NCBI GenBank assembly: GCA_049115695.1 | Contig: JAGDZR010000001.1 | Location: 124,001 to 188,000, forward strand | Direction of reading: 5' to 3' | Source of the DNA: JAGDZR01 sp049115695 | GTDB taxonomy: Bacteria; Bacteroidota; Bacteroidia; Cytophagales; Cyclobacteriaceae | Length of the DNA: 64,000 bases | Part shown: piece by piece, positions 9,092 through 18,137 of the stretch | How the letters are laid out: the number at the start of each line of letters is the position of its first letter | Numbering within the stretch: position 1 is the first letter of the stretch | Notes under the pieces: model-generated | The model's input: the letters and a program-made list of their open reading frames with translations, nothing else | The model's database searches: none | Told to the model about the DNA's origin: nothing | Program-made: the position numbers and the translations under genes

Positions 9092-10075
9092 ATGGGGATG
9101 AATGACGAACATATCACCGAGGAGTTACTGACCAAATATTTGGCTGGAGAGGCTGATTTGGACGAGCGGGCGATGGTTGAGAAATGGTCTGGGGAATCAT
9201 CTCAAAATCGGGAGGAGCTTAACCAGCTTAGTATGATTTATACTGACCTGGGAGCAATCAGATTTGATCAAAATGAAAAGGAATTGCCCACGTTTGACAG
9301 TGTAGCTGCTTTCAAGAAGGTGAAACAACGGCGAGATCAATCCAAATCATCTCCCCGCATTAGCTGGTTTGCCATTGCAGCAAGTATTGGCTTACTGATC
9401 ATAGCTTCCTGGTGGCTGTTTGTGAAGAATGAAGCACCTACAAAGGTCCAGGTGGCTCAAGAAGAAAACCAAATAGAAGAAGCCATGCCAGATGGTAGCT
9501 TGGTTACTGTCAATCAGAGTTCGTCAATAGCCTATCAAAAGAGTGATTTTTTAGATCATCGAAAAGTTGTCCTGGAAGGAGAGGCATATTTCGAGGTGAC
9601 GCATGACGAGACAAATCCATTTGAGGTTCATACATCAAATATGGTAGTAAGAGTGCTTGGTACGGCATTCAATGTGAATGATAAGGCAGATACATCGATT
9701 ATAGCAGTCACCTCAGGAAAAGTGATGGTAATGGCCAATGCGCAGAATATTGTACTCACTAAGGGAATGGTAGGTGTATATCGTAAGGCAAGTGGAGAAT
9801 TACTAGTGCATAATGCCTCGACTACAGGCCTTACTTATTGGAAAACAAAAACGCTGAGTTTTGATAAAACGCCTCTATCGGAAGTTATTGAAGTGATCAA
9901 CGCTGCTTATAACGTAGAAATCGTGCTAGCTAATCCAAATATCGCGAGTTGTCCATTGTCTGTAGTTTTTGCAGATGAACAGTTAGAGAATATTTTGGAG
10001 GTAATAAGTGTGACAATTGGTGTTGATCTCAGGAGGGAAGGTCAAACGATTCTTTTCGACGGTGAGGGCTGCTAG
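9092..10075 (+). CDS. FecR-type anti-sigma factor
   Basis: The 327-residue protein has a cytoplasmic N-terminus with ITEELLTKYLAGEA, typical of Bacteroidota FecR. A single membrane helix (WFAIAASIGLLIIASWW) lies at about 90-110, followed by a periplasmic FecR domain (GEAYFEVTHDETNPFEVHT and VLGTAFNVN) and a DUF4974-like C-terminal domain (LSFDKTPLSEVIEVINAAY). FecR holds its cognate sigma factor until a surface receptor signals through the periplasm. An alternative ATG lies two codons downstream (9098). The 3' end overlaps the start of the STN-domain gene, arguing for coupled translation and a three-gene signalling unit. Confidence 0.94.
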   Translation: MGMNDEHITEELLTKYLAGEADLDERAMVEKWSGESSQNREELNQLSMIYTDLGAIRFDQNEKELPTFDSVAAFKKVKQRRDQSKSSPRISWFAIAASIGLLIIASWWLFVKNEAPTKVQVAQEENQIEEAMPDGSLVTVNQSSSIAYQKSDFLDHRKVVLEGEAYFEVTHDETNPFEVHTSNMVVRVLGTAFNVNDKADTSIIAVTSGKVMVMANAQNIVLTKGMVGVYRKASGELLVHNASTTGLTYWKTKTLSFDKTPLSEVIEVINAAYNVEIVLANPNIASCPLSVVFADEQLENILEVISVTIGVDLRREGQTILFDGEGC

Positions 10076-11759
10076 CACATTTTTATTTGCTGTGTTGTCG
10101 ATTTCATTGATGGCACAAGATCACTTATCTAAACAGGTATCTGTTGAGTTGAAAGATGCGAAAATTTCGGATGCCTTGACAATGATAGGAGAGCAAGGAG
10201 GTTTCTACTTTTCCTATCAATCAAATGTGCTTACTGAACAAACCGTAACAAAATCTTACCATGATCAGGAAGTAGTCAGTATTATCAATGATTTGTTCCA
10301 GGAGGAGCTAGAATTACTGCAAAGAGGCAGGTATGTAATTCTCCGCCCACTTCAGCAAGGACAAAAAAATAAGGTGCGCATAGTTGGGAAGGTGGTAGAT
10401 GGACAAACCAATAAGGAAATCTCAGATGTGTCCATTTATGAAGTGGGTAATTTAACAGCAACTCTTTCGGATAGTAGAGGAAAGTTCAACCTGAATGCTA
10501 ATACGCAATCACCGATTACAGCATTTGCTATCTCCAAACAGAATTACAGAGACACCATTGTCTATGTGACCAACATTGCCGAAACTTTTGAAATTGAACT
10601 TCAACCTGATGATCAGGAGCAGAGTAAAAATAAATGGATTGAATCATTACTGGACAAATCAACAGTTCTGAAAAACCTGATTAATAATAAATCTCAGATT
10701 CATGTGAAAAATGTCTATCTGCAGGAAGAGCGATTTGCACAGTTGTCTTTTCTTCCAATAGCCGGAACAAATGGAACCATGAGCGGAAAGGTGAAGAATA
10801 AAATTTCGATCAATGCCATTGCGGGTTATTCGCATAGCCTGGGAGGTGTAGAAGTGGGTGGAGTGCTAAATATCATTCGAGAAGATGCTAAGTGGGTTCA
10901 AATAGGAGGATTTGGGAATGTGGTGGGGAACAGATTTAAAGGTGTACAGGTAGGAGGTTTCTTCAATTCCTCTACCAATTATGCTAAAGGTGTTCAGCTA
11001 TCTGGATTTTATAATTACACGGCACAACATATCACGGGCACACAAACCTCAGGATTTGTCAATTTCTCAAGAAATACTAATGGATTGCAGCTTTCAGGAT
11101 TTGCTAATTATACAAAAGCTCAACTCAAGGGCGTTCAGGCATCTGGTGCATTGAATATTTCAGGAAATATGAAAGGTGTTCAGGTAAGCGGATTGTTGAA
11201 TATTGCTCGAGAAGTATCTGGAACTCAAATCGGCATTGTAAACTTAGCAAAGGATTATAAAAAAGGAATACCTATAGGATTAATCAACCTGGTAAAGAAC
11301 GGATTCAAATCTTTAGAGTATCAAGCAAATGATATAGCACCGGTCAACTTATCCTTTAGGACAGGTGTGAGCCGTTGGTACACAGAAATGACAGCCGGGA
11401 TCAATCCATTTGAAGGTGCTCAACTTTGGACCTATGGATATGGATTTGGTTCTCATGTTTTTATCAGGCCCAAGTACTTTATAAGCGTTGATGCCAAAAC
11501 CAGTTGGATTGGTGGATTGAAGGATAATCATGAGAGCAATCGATTTGTACATGCCATTGTGCCGTCATTCGGTCTTGGAAATTATGACAAAAGAGCTGTT
11601 ACGCTGGGGCCGGTGGTTCGATTAGTAATGTTGGATCGCCGAAACACTGATAATGCACACATTGAATCTTTCTTCTCAAAACGTTCAATTTCTTCAAATT
11701 CAGGGCTTTTTTACAATACTTTCTGGATTATAGGCTATCAGCTCTCTTTTCGCATTTAA
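10062..11759 (+). CDS. STN-domain signalling protein with GVQxSGxxN surface-type repeats
   Basis: About 565 residues from GTG 10062 (TTG/GTG starts 15, 14 and 13 codons upstream are possible). A signal peptide ends SLMAQ. An STN domain (about residues 22-95, VELKDAKISDALTMIGEQ) contacts FecR-like proteins. A carboxypeptidase-regulatory-like beta domain follows (VRIVGKVVDGQT...). From about residue 265 to 415 there are about eight to ten units of roughly 18-22 residues with the core G-[VT]-Q-x-[SG]-G-[FL]-x-N, resembling LA_2272-type surface repeats. There is no TonB plug or 22-strand barrel, the usual partner of an STN in a FecIR system; the last 150 residues look beta-rich. It overlaps fecR by 14 bases, so it is the likely input of this sigma/anti-sigma pair. 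Confidence 0.85.
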   Translation: MRAASTFLFAVLSISLMAQDHLSKQVSVELKDAKISDALTMIGEQGGFYFSYQSNVLTEQTVTKSYHDQEVVSIINDLFQEELELLQRGRYVILRPLQQGQKNKVRIVGKVVDGQTNKEISDVSIYEVGNLTATLSDSRGKFNLNANTQSPITAFAISKQNYRDTIVYVTNIAETFEIELQPDDQEQSKNKWIESLLDKSTVLKNLINNKSQIHVKNVYLQEERFAQLSFLPIAGTNGTMSGKVKNKISINAIAGYSHSLGGVEVGGVLNIIREDAKWVQIGGFGNVVGNRFKGVQVGGFFNSSTNYAKGVQLSGFYNYTAQHITGTQTSGFVNFSRNTNGLQLSGFANYTKAQLKGVQASGALNISGNMKGVQVSGLLNIAREVSGTQIGIVNLAKDYKKGIPIGLINLVKNGFKSLEYQANDIAPVNLSFRTGVSRWYTEMTAGINPFEGAQLWTYGYGFGSHVFIRPKYFISVDAKTSWIGGLKDNHESNRFVHAIVPSFGLGNYDKRAVTLGPVVRLVMLDRRNTDNAHIESFFSKRSISSNSGLFYNTFWIIGYQLSFRI

Positions 11760-11917
11760 TCGCCCCAAATACCCTTCCTGTTTAAGTATGCGCCACTTCC
11801 CGATTGAGTCTGTTATTAGTCCGATTCGGTTCTGAATGACCAATAAAACGTCACCAACTTGTAACGATCCTCGTTAATTGCAGTAGTCAAAAGTAAAGGT
11901 CAAAAACTCAAAATTAA

Positions 11918-12592
11918 ATGAAAACTCTAACCACAATGGTAATGGCATTGCTATGCTCTGTCGTTATCGCTCAAACCGATTCTCGTTACGAAAACATTGA
12001 AAAAAGTCCTTATCTGTTCGCTGATTTTGTTTCAGCCAAGGCACTTATCAATGGTATTCCGGAGGAAATTGAATTAAACTACAATGGCTACACCAAGTCA
12101 TTTGAATTTGCCCAGAATGGCAAGTTGAAAAAACTTGTAGTTGCTCCATATGAACAAATCATCGTTGATGACTTTGAAGCAAGCTCTGATTACTCCGATA
12201 AATATGCATCGGAAGAAGTAGAATTTGTAAAAGGCTTTGATTCGAATCGCCCGAGAGATCTTCAACTCGCCGTTTACAGTGGAGAGGGTGTACGTGTCTA
12301 CAAAAAATTTGTAGTCGAGTTGTCAAAACGTGAATACACTGATCCGGTTAAAGGAAGAATTTCTAAAGAATTCTTCGTACCTCGGTTTCACTACTACTAT
12401 ATCACCGATGGAAAAACCAAGCCCTTGAATCTAGGTAAGAAGAAGGTGTTAGCTGAATTGAACGATAAGAAGATTGAGCAGTACGTAAAGAAAAATAAAT
12501 TGAAGCTTGATAATGAAAGCGACTTGGTTAACCTGATGGCATATTATGATCAAATGCTGATCACAGCTTCAGAAGCTGTCGCGGCAAACTAG
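11918..12592 (+). CDS. Exported protein of unknown function, paralogue of 5772-6377
   Basis: The 224-residue protein has a signal peptide (MKTLTTMVMALLCSVVIAQ). It resembles the protein at 5772-6377 in layout and in its C-terminal basic helix: IEQYVKKNKLKLDNESDL here, IKKFIKKNRLKTDELKDL there. A GKTKPLNLGKKKVL segment corresponds to the GKITYYQGSKAEIL segment of the other copy. No catalytic motif is visible. It stands alone, 158 bases after the STN-repeat gene, and ends at a strong terminator. Probably periplasmic; function unknown. Confidence 0.8.
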   Translation: MKTLTTMVMALLCSVVIAQTDSRYENIEKSPYLFADFVSAKALINGIPEEIELNYNGYTKSFEFAQNGKLKKLVVAPYEQIIVDDFEASSDYSDKYASEEVEFVKGFDSNRPRDLQLAVYSGEGVRVYKKFVVELSKREYTDPVKGRISKEFFVPRFHYYYITDGKTKPLNLGKKKVLAELNDKKIEQYVKKNKLKLDNESDLVNLMAYYDQMLITASEAVAAN

Positions 12593-12618
12593 CAATATTT
12601 TAAAAAGTGAACATATCC

Positions 12619-12652
12619 AAAGCCTGTGGTCAAAGATCATAGGCTTTTTTTT
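12619..12652 (+). terminator. Rho-independent terminator after 11918-12592
   Basis: Inverted repeat AAAGCCTGTG / CATAGGCTTT with an 11-base loop and one bulged base, followed by eight T residues. It lies 27 bases after the stop codon. Confidence 0.85.
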
Positions 12653-12701
12653 GTGTCGGTGAGCAAGGAAATTTCTACCAGGAAGTTTGTTCAGTCAGTC
12701 G

Positions 12702-13244
12702 CTATAGCTCGTATGTGGAGATTTTAAGATATTGAGCAATCTCATTCAATTTAATCTTCGAAAGGAAATCAGGTTTTTTCTCTATGAGAGATATCAGGCG
12801 TTTTTTCGGGTCTCGATACACATCTACTGTCCTTGATATGGCTGCCTCGTAAGACCTTTCTCGCTTAATTCGCTGAAATTCTTTAAACGGTTTCGAATTT
12901 TCAAAGATGAAAATCAGTTCGGAAGCTGAAATGCGTAATAGATCACAATCTTCTAGTGCCATGATGCTAAGTTTGGCTTGTACATTGTGCATCATACTAT
13001 ATAAATCACCCAGCCAGTATTCTTCGAAACCAAAATGTGTGATTGATATTTGACCATCTTCCTCGAGATAATATTTAAATGTGCCATTGATGGCAAAGTG
13101 CACTTCCTTACAGATGGCATGCTCCTTTAATAGCACTTGACCTTTGGAAGCAGAAGTTTTTTGAAACCTGCTAGCAATGAAGTTGAATTCCGGAGCAGTA
13201 AGTTGCGGATAGTGTTCCTCGATATGTTTTCTGAGAATTTCCAA
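12702..13244 (-). CDS. Crp/Fnr-family regulator truncated in its recognition helix
   Basis: A cyclic-nucleotide-binding-like domain (ASKGQVLLKEHAICKEVHF, then WLGDLYSM) is followed by a winged-helix segment. I start it at TTG 13244 (M-EILRKHIEEHYPQLT), where the family's homology begins; the frame stays open to an ATG at 13412, but the added residues look non-coding. The helix-turn-helix reads LNEIAQYLKIS then TYEL and stops at TAG. Reading through that TAG gives RLTEQTSW and a second stop at 12675, so a Ser codon (TCG) changed by one base would restore an ELSRL recognition helix. This is therefore a probable nonsense mutation or sequencing error. If real, DNA binding should be lost. Confidence 0.72.
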   Translation of the reverse strand: MEILRKHIEEHYPQLTAPEFNFIASRFQKTSASKGQVLLKEHAICKEVHFAINGTFKYYLEEDGQISITHFGFEEYWLGDLYSMMHNVQAKLSIMALEDCDLLRISASELIFIFENSKPFKEFQRIKRERSYEAAISRTVDVYRDPKKRLISLIEKKPDFLSKIKLNEIAQYLKISTYEL

Positions 13245-13609
13245 TCTGTCGAATATACAGTACAATGAAAATTGAGTAATGGTTGTTGGGGAGATGAAGG
13301 TATTTCCTTGAAAAAGCGAAACCCGACAATTTATCGGGTCCCAACCAGCTATAGACAAGATTACTTTGGCGTAATCTTTTGCAATGTAAGTCATGGTCGT
13401 TGTAAATACCATCCCTGAAATAGGGTAGTTTTTCTAACTGAATTAGGGGAATTCGAAACAAATATGTTCTGTTGAAATATTCCTTAAATCACTGATAAAC
13501 AGTGGTGTAAGTCTGATATCAAAATAAAACACATTGTTGGCATGGGGGTAATTAGTTGATTGGTTTCCATTTAGTAGAATCAACTTTTTAAACAAATCAA
13601 TTAGTAATC
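13245..13609. other. Intergenic region between Crp-like gene and TonB-dependent receptor
   Basis: No convincing gene. A short inverted repeat CACTG-N5-CAGTG lies at 13490-13504, about 105 bases before the receptor gene, and could be an operator. It does not resemble the canonical Crp or Fnr site. Confidence 0.4.
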
Positions 13610-15955
13610 ATGCGTGCTCGAATAACATTTTTAGTCTTAATAACTGTATTGGCCCTGCATGCTCGGGGACAGGCAATCTCCCAAACGATCAGGGGAAATA
13701 TAACAGATGCAGATAGTAATTATCCTTTGATAGGGGCTTCAGTAGTAGTCGTGGGAAGTGAACCTGTTCAGGGTGCAATCACTGACATAGATGGCATTTA
13801 CAGAATTCAAAACGTTAATGTCGGAAGGATCACATTGAAAATCAGCTTTGTTGGCTATGAAGATCGGTTTCTGCGCGATCTGATAGTTTCATCTGCCAAA
13901 GAATCCATCATTGATATTGGCCTTGTTGAATCTGTCGAAAATCTGGATGCAATTGTTGTGACTGCCAAACAGAGCAAATCTGAGGTCCTCAATGAAATGG
14001 CTACCGTTAGTGCCAGATCTTTTTCGGTGGAAGAAACTCAGCGCTATGCAGGTGCGATCAGCGATCCTGCAAGGATGGTGTCATCCTTTGCGGGAGTCAA
14101 TGGTAATGCTGAAGGTAATAATGATATCGTCGTAAGAGGCAATAATTCAAGAGGTATATTGTGGAGACTGGAGGGTGTAGAAATACCTAATCCCAATCAT
14201 TTTGGAGGAGAAGGTACTACGGGTGGTCCCATCAATGCATTAAATAGTTTTATGTTAAATGATTCTGACTTTTTTACGGGAGCCTTTGCTCCTGAATATG
14301 GAAATGCATTATCAGGAGTTTTTGACATGAAGCTGAAGAAAGGAAACAATCAACAGCGAGAATATACCGCACGTTTTAGCACATTAGGCATTGATGCCAC
14401 TGCTGAAGGTCCATTTAGTGAAAACTATAATGGATCTTATTTAGCAAATTATCGATATTCATCGCTTGCCTTGATTGCTGGTGTTGGGTTTCTGGATTTC
14501 GGAGGAATCCCAAAGTATCAGGATGTGAGCTTTAATGTTCATTTACCTCTGGCTAAAAATCAGTTCATATCTGTTTTTGGACTAGGAGGTTACAGCTCCA
14601 TTTCCCAAGAAATAGAAGATGAAGAGGAAGTGGAGGTATTAGGAACTAGTGAGTATAGCACAAGCATGGGAGTAGCAGGTGTTACACATCAATGGCAAAT
14701 CAATAATAAAAGCTTTTTGAAAAATACTCTTTCTGTTTCAGGAACTGGATTGTTCGACGATTCAAGGATGCACATTTTAGACTATCAGCCCGAAACGCTT
14801 ACTCCTGTCAATCAGTCGCAGTTCAGAAAATCTGCCATCAAGTTTGCCAGCACCTACAACCTAAAAATCAATGCGAAAAACAAAATTGAAAATGGATTGA
14901 TATTGACTCAAATGTCATTTAATATGAATGATAAGAGATGGAGTAATGAAAATCTAGCTTTGGAAAGCGTTTTATCAGATAAGGGGTCCACACAAATGTA
15001 TCAGGCATTTTCAAGTTGGAAATACAGACCAACAGACAACCTTACATTTGTGTCAGGTCTTCATTTTCTAGGGTTCGGTTTAAATAAAAGTTATGCAATA
15101 GAACCTAGAATTGGGATGAAATGGAAGGTATCTGATCGAGGTACCGTAATCGCGGGATTTGGAGCGCACAGCAGGTTGGAATCTGTAGTAGTATACCTAG
15201 CCAAATTCAATGATGGATCAGGTAATATGAGGCCATTCAACGAACAATTAGAACCCACCAAATCACTTCATTTTGTGTTGGGGTATGATCTTGCAATTGG
15301 ATCAAATGTCCATTTGAAAACTGAAACATATTACCAGCATCTTTATGATGTTCCTGTTGGCATCAACAATAGCTATTCACTACTCAATGAGATGTATGAT
15401 TATGCGCCGGAGGCGTTAGTAAATGAAGGGAGTGGTAGAAACTATGGTATTGAGTTTACCGCAGAGCAGTTTCTGACTAGAGGGTTTTACTATATGAGCA
15501 CACTTTCTTTGTATCAATCATTTTACACCGCGATGGATGAAATCGAGAGGCAAAGTGCATTTAGTGGAAATTATGCTACTAATTTTCTTACTGGGAAAGA
15601 GTGGAAATATGGAAAGAAAGGAAAGAAGAAAGTTTTTTTCACAAATGCCAAACTCGCTCTGTTAGGCGGAATGAGATATACTCCTATCGATTTGGAGGCA
15701 AGTCAGAATGCTGGGTATGAGGTGCTATCTGAAAACGAGTTCACACAAAAAGGAGATGATGTTTTTGTCGTGAATTTAGCTTTGGGTTTTAGAAAAGATA
15801 AGAGTAGGACCACACAGGAGTTTAAGATAGATGTTCAAAATGTAACCAACAATAAGGCTGTCGTGAGAGAGTACTATATGCCTAACTCAGGTAAGATTTA
15901 CGAGTCAACACAATTAGGAATGTTCCCAACGATTTCTTATTCGCTTAAGTTTTAA
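13610..15955 (+). CDS. TonB-dependent receptor with carboxypeptidase-regulatory N-terminal domain
   Basis: The 781-residue protein has a signal peptide (MRARITFLVLITVLALHARGQ), then a carboxypeptidase-regulatory-like domain (IRGNITDADSNYPLIGASV, about 25-105), a plug domain (VSSFAGVNG and DIVVRGNNSRGILWRLEG, with IPNPNHF) and an outer-membrane barrel ending in the aromatic residue of YSLKF. It has no STN domain, so it is not a FecA-type signal transducer. There is no SusD neighbour, so it belongs to the CirA/BtuB-like class rather than the SusC class. The substrate is unknown. A terminator follows immediately. Confidence 0.93.
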   Translation: MRARITFLVLITVLALHARGQAISQTIRGNITDADSNYPLIGASVVVVGSEPVQGAITDIDGIYRIQNVNVGRITLKISFVGYEDRFLRDLIVSSAKESIIDIGLVESVENLDAIVVTAKQSKSEVLNEMATVSARSFSVEETQRYAGAISDPARMVSSFAGVNGNAEGNNDIVVRGNNSRGILWRLEGVEIPNPNHFGGEGTTGGPINALNSFMLNDSDFFTGAFAPEYGNALSGVFDMKLKKGNNQQREYTARFSTLGIDATAEGPFSENYNGSYLANYRYSSLALIAGVGFLDFGGIPKYQDVSFNVHLPLAKNQFISVFGLGGYSSISQEIEDEEEVEVLGTSEYSTSMGVAGVTHQWQINNKSFLKNTLSVSGTGLFDDSRMHILDYQPETLTPVNQSQFRKSAIKFASTYNLKINAKNKIENGLILTQMSFNMNDKRWSNENLALESVLSDKGSTQMYQAFSSWKYRPTDNLTFVSGLHFLGFGLNKSYAIEPRIGMKWKVSDRGTVIAGFGAHSRLESVVVYLAKFNDGSGNMRPFNEQLEPTKSLHFVLGYDLAIGSNVHLKTETYYQHLYDVPVGINNSYSLLNEMYDYAPEALVNEGSGRNYGIEFTAEQFLTRGFYYMSTLSLYQSFYTAMDEIERQSAFSGNYATNFLTGKEWKYGKKGKKKVFFTNAKLALLGGMRYTPIDLEASQNAGYEVLSENEFTQKGDDVFVVNLALGFRKDKSRTTQEFKIDVQNVTNNKAVVREYYMPNSGKIYESTQLGMFPTISYSLKF

Positions 15956-15971
15956 TCCGTTTATCAAAAAG

Positions 15972-16010
15972 CAGGTTTTATGGGTAGATTTGTCCAGAAA
16001 CCTGTTTTTT
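15972..16010 (+). terminator. Terminator between receptor and M14 peptidase genes
   Basis: CAGGTTT (15972-15978) pairs with AAACCTG (15998-16004), with an inner TGG/CCA pair, followed by six T residues ending at 16010. The ATG of the M14 gene begins at the next base, so the hairpin occupies its ribosome-binding region. Confidence 0.8.
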
Positions 16011-17402
16011 ATGAAATACCTTTTTGTAACGTTCGTCATATTCTCGAGCCTGCCAGTTGTCTCACAGACATCCGCGGTAATGAAAGCGTATAAGAACTAC
16101 AAGGCAAATGAAATCACTCATCGCAGATTTAAGCAGTCAGACGTATTCGGAAGTCTTGACAAGCTTGGCGATCAGTTTACGATCACCGAGCTAGGTAGAT
16201 CAGTCGAAGGGCGTTCTATTAAAATGGTTAGCGTAGGAGCAGGTCCGATCAATGTGCTGATGTGGTCTCAAATGCATGGGAATGAGCCAACCGCAACACA
16301 GGCTTTGCTGGATTTAGTTCAGTTTCTAGCAGCTGATGACGAGTACAATGGATTAAGAAAGCGGATGAGGGAACAATTGACCATGCATTTTATTCCAATG
16401 CTTAACCCTGATGGTGCTCAGTATTTCCAACGTAGGAATATGCAAGGGATTGACATCAATCGGGATGCATTACGACAGCAAACACCTGAGGGTGTTACAT
16501 TGAAAAAGGTACGTGACAGTTTAAATGCTGATTGGGGATTCAATCTTCACGATCAAAGTAGATACACCCAGGTCGGTCAACTTCCAGCGAGTATTTCGTT
16601 TTTAGCTCCAGCATATGACTATGACTTAAGTATTAATGAGGTGCGTGGAGATGCCATGAAGTTGATTGTGGTATTGAATCGAGTGGCTCAGCAATATGTG
16701 CCCAATCAGGTGGGCAGATATTGGGACGATTTTGAACCAAGAGCATTTGGTGACAATATCCAGAAATGGGGAACCAGAACAATATTGATTGAATCAGGTG
16801 GCTATCAGGGTGACAGAGAAAAGCAGTATTTAAGAGAAGTCAATTTTGCGCTCTTATTGACTGCTCTCGATCAAATTAGTTCAGTAGAGTTCAAGTCAGA
16901 GCCAGTATCTAGCTATGAATCAATTCCGAATAATGCCAATGGTCGGTTACATGATCTGATCATTAAAAACATAAATTGGAAGAGTGAGTATATCACTGAT
17001 GTAGCAATACGACAAAATGAGCGAGAGAACATTGCTCATGATGACTATTATCTGGTCGGAGCTATAACAGATGTTGGAGACTTATCGACGGCTACAAGCT
17101 ATGAAGCATTCGATGCAAGCGATTACATAGCTGAGGCGGGCAAGATGTACCGGTCGGTGTTATCTTCTGAGGAGTTTGGTTCACTGAATGTTCACGATTT
17201 GATAAAGGAAGGTATCACTGATGTAAGAATAAGTGATGGTTTTGATCCTTTCGCCAGGGACAACAAACTGAAAATTCATGAGGCAGAAAATGCCAAGGTA
17301 GACGAACGGATTGCTCCGGGAGCAAACCCATCAATGGTATTCAGAAAAAACGGAAAGATCGTATTTACACTTATCAACGGGACATTGATAAAGATAGATT
17401 AG
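16011..17402 (+). CDS. M14-family zinc carboxypeptidase, exported
   Basis: About 463 residues from ATG 16011; a TTG seven codons upstream is in frame but lies within a terminator hairpin. The signal peptide is MKYLFVTFVIFSSLPVVSQ. The zinc site HGNEPTATQ (His and Glu as in HxxE) and PMLNPDGAQYFQRRN with DINRD match M14 carboxypeptidases; NLHDQSRYTQ supplies the third-ligand His region. IESGGYQGDREKQYLR near 260-275 supplies the catalytic Glu region. The last 160 residues form an extra domain without a clear assignment. It probably trims peptides in the periplasm or outside the cell. The small gene at 17405 follows after 2 bases. Confidence 0.9.
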   Translation: MKYLFVTFVIFSSLPVVSQTSAVMKAYKNYKANEITHRRFKQSDVFGSLDKLGDQFTITELGRSVEGRSIKMVSVGAGPINVLMWSQMHGNEPTATQALLDLVQFLAADDEYNGLRKRMREQLTMHFIPMLNPDGAQYFQRRNMQGIDINRDALRQQTPEGVTLKKVRDSLNADWGFNLHDQSRYTQVGQLPASISFLAPAYDYDLSINEVRGDAMKLIVVLNRVAQQYVPNQVGRYWDDFEPRAFGDNIQKWGTRTILIESGGYQGDREKQYLREVNFALLLTALDQISSVEFKSEPVSSYESIPNNANGRLHDLIIKNINWKSEYITDVAIRQNERENIAHDDYYLVGAITDVGDLSTATSYEAFDASDYIAEAGKMYRSVLSSEEFGSLNVHDLIKEGITDVRISDGFDPFARDNKLKIHEAENAKVDERIAPGANPSMVFRKNGKIVFTLINGTLIKID

Positions 17403-17404
17403 CA

Positions 17405-17644
17405 ATGAAGAGCAATGAATATTTGAAGGCCCTGGAGGCTGATCAATCTGGAAATTGGAATTTGGCACATAATATTGTACAAGACGACTCCTCCTCAAAT
17501 GGGGCTTGGATACATGCTTATTTGCACCGAAAGGAAGGAGATCAATGGAATGCAGAGTATTGGTACCGCCGAGCTGTTAAGCCTGTTTTTAAGGGCACGC
17601 TCGAGGAAGAATGGGCTCAGTTGTGGAGCTATTTTTCGGAATGA
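17405..17644 (+). CDS. Small conserved hypothetical protein (TPR-like, WYRRA motif)
   Basis: The 79-residue cytoplasmic protein contains LEADQSGNWNLAHNIVQDD, WIHAYLHRKEGD and NAEYWYRRAVKP. I recall this pattern from a widespread family of small unknown proteins that resemble one or two Sel1/TPR helical hairpins. It starts 2 bases after the M14 peptidase stop, so the two are probably cotranscribed. Its last 16 bases overlap the convergent DinB gene. Function unknown. Confidence 0.8.
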   Translation: MKSNEYLKALEADQSGNWNLAHNIVQDDSSSNGAWIHAYLHRKEGDQWNAEYWYRRAVKPVFKGTLEEEWAQLWSYFSE

Positions 17645-18081
17645 GTTAGAATTCTTCTTATGTAATTGATTTGCCCAAGATGATAATTAAGATGGGTGAG
17701 CAAGTGTAGTACAAACGCCTCTGTTGACATGGGTTTACCAAACACATCAACAGGAAAATCTTTGGCCCATTGATTCGTGTCAACGGTTGGAATGGTATCA
17801 TTGATTGCCGCGATTGCGTCATCTAGCTCACTTAGAATTTGAGATTTGGCCACTTCATGATTATTAAATTCCCGTTCACGATTTCGCTGATAGTTGCTAT
17901 TTCCCAGAATATGTCCAATGAAATGCTGAAGGTTACCAGCAATGTGCAGCGCCAAATTACCGGCGGGATTGGTTATGCCAGGTTTGGTACGCCAAAGGTC
18001 ACTTTCATTCGTGATTGATTCAATTTCCGACTTAACCTTGTTGAGGTCCCTTACAAATAATTCTTTTAGCGTCTGATTCAT
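17629..18081 (-). CDS. DinB-family protein
   Basis: About 150 residues from the ATG at 18081; an ATG ten codons upstream (18111) is also in frame. It is a four-helix-bundle DinB/YfiT-like protein. Three histidines lie at the expected metal-site positions: HIAGNLQHFIGH in the second helix and HLLTHLNYHLGQINYIRR near the C-terminus. Family members bind a divalent metal and include thiol transferases and many uncharacterised proteins. It lies 26 bases or more downstream of the DoxX-like gene on the same strand. Confidence 0.87.
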   Translation of the reverse strand: MNQTLKELFVRDLNKVKSEIESITNESDLWRTKPGITNPAGNLALHIAGNLQHFIGHILGNSNYQRNREREFNNHEVAKSQILSELDDAIAAINDTIPTVDTNQWAKDFPVDVFGKPMSTEAFVLHLLTHLNYHLGQINYIRRILTHSEK

Positions 18082-18137
18082 ATTAACAGTTTGATGAACA
18101 ATATCGTGCATTTAACAATTGTTCACCAAATGAATTT

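Noticed and set aside
13245..13412. Longer N-terminus for the Crp-like protein
   Set aside because: The extension is open but bears no resemblance to the family, which begins at about 13244 with EILRKHIEEHYP.
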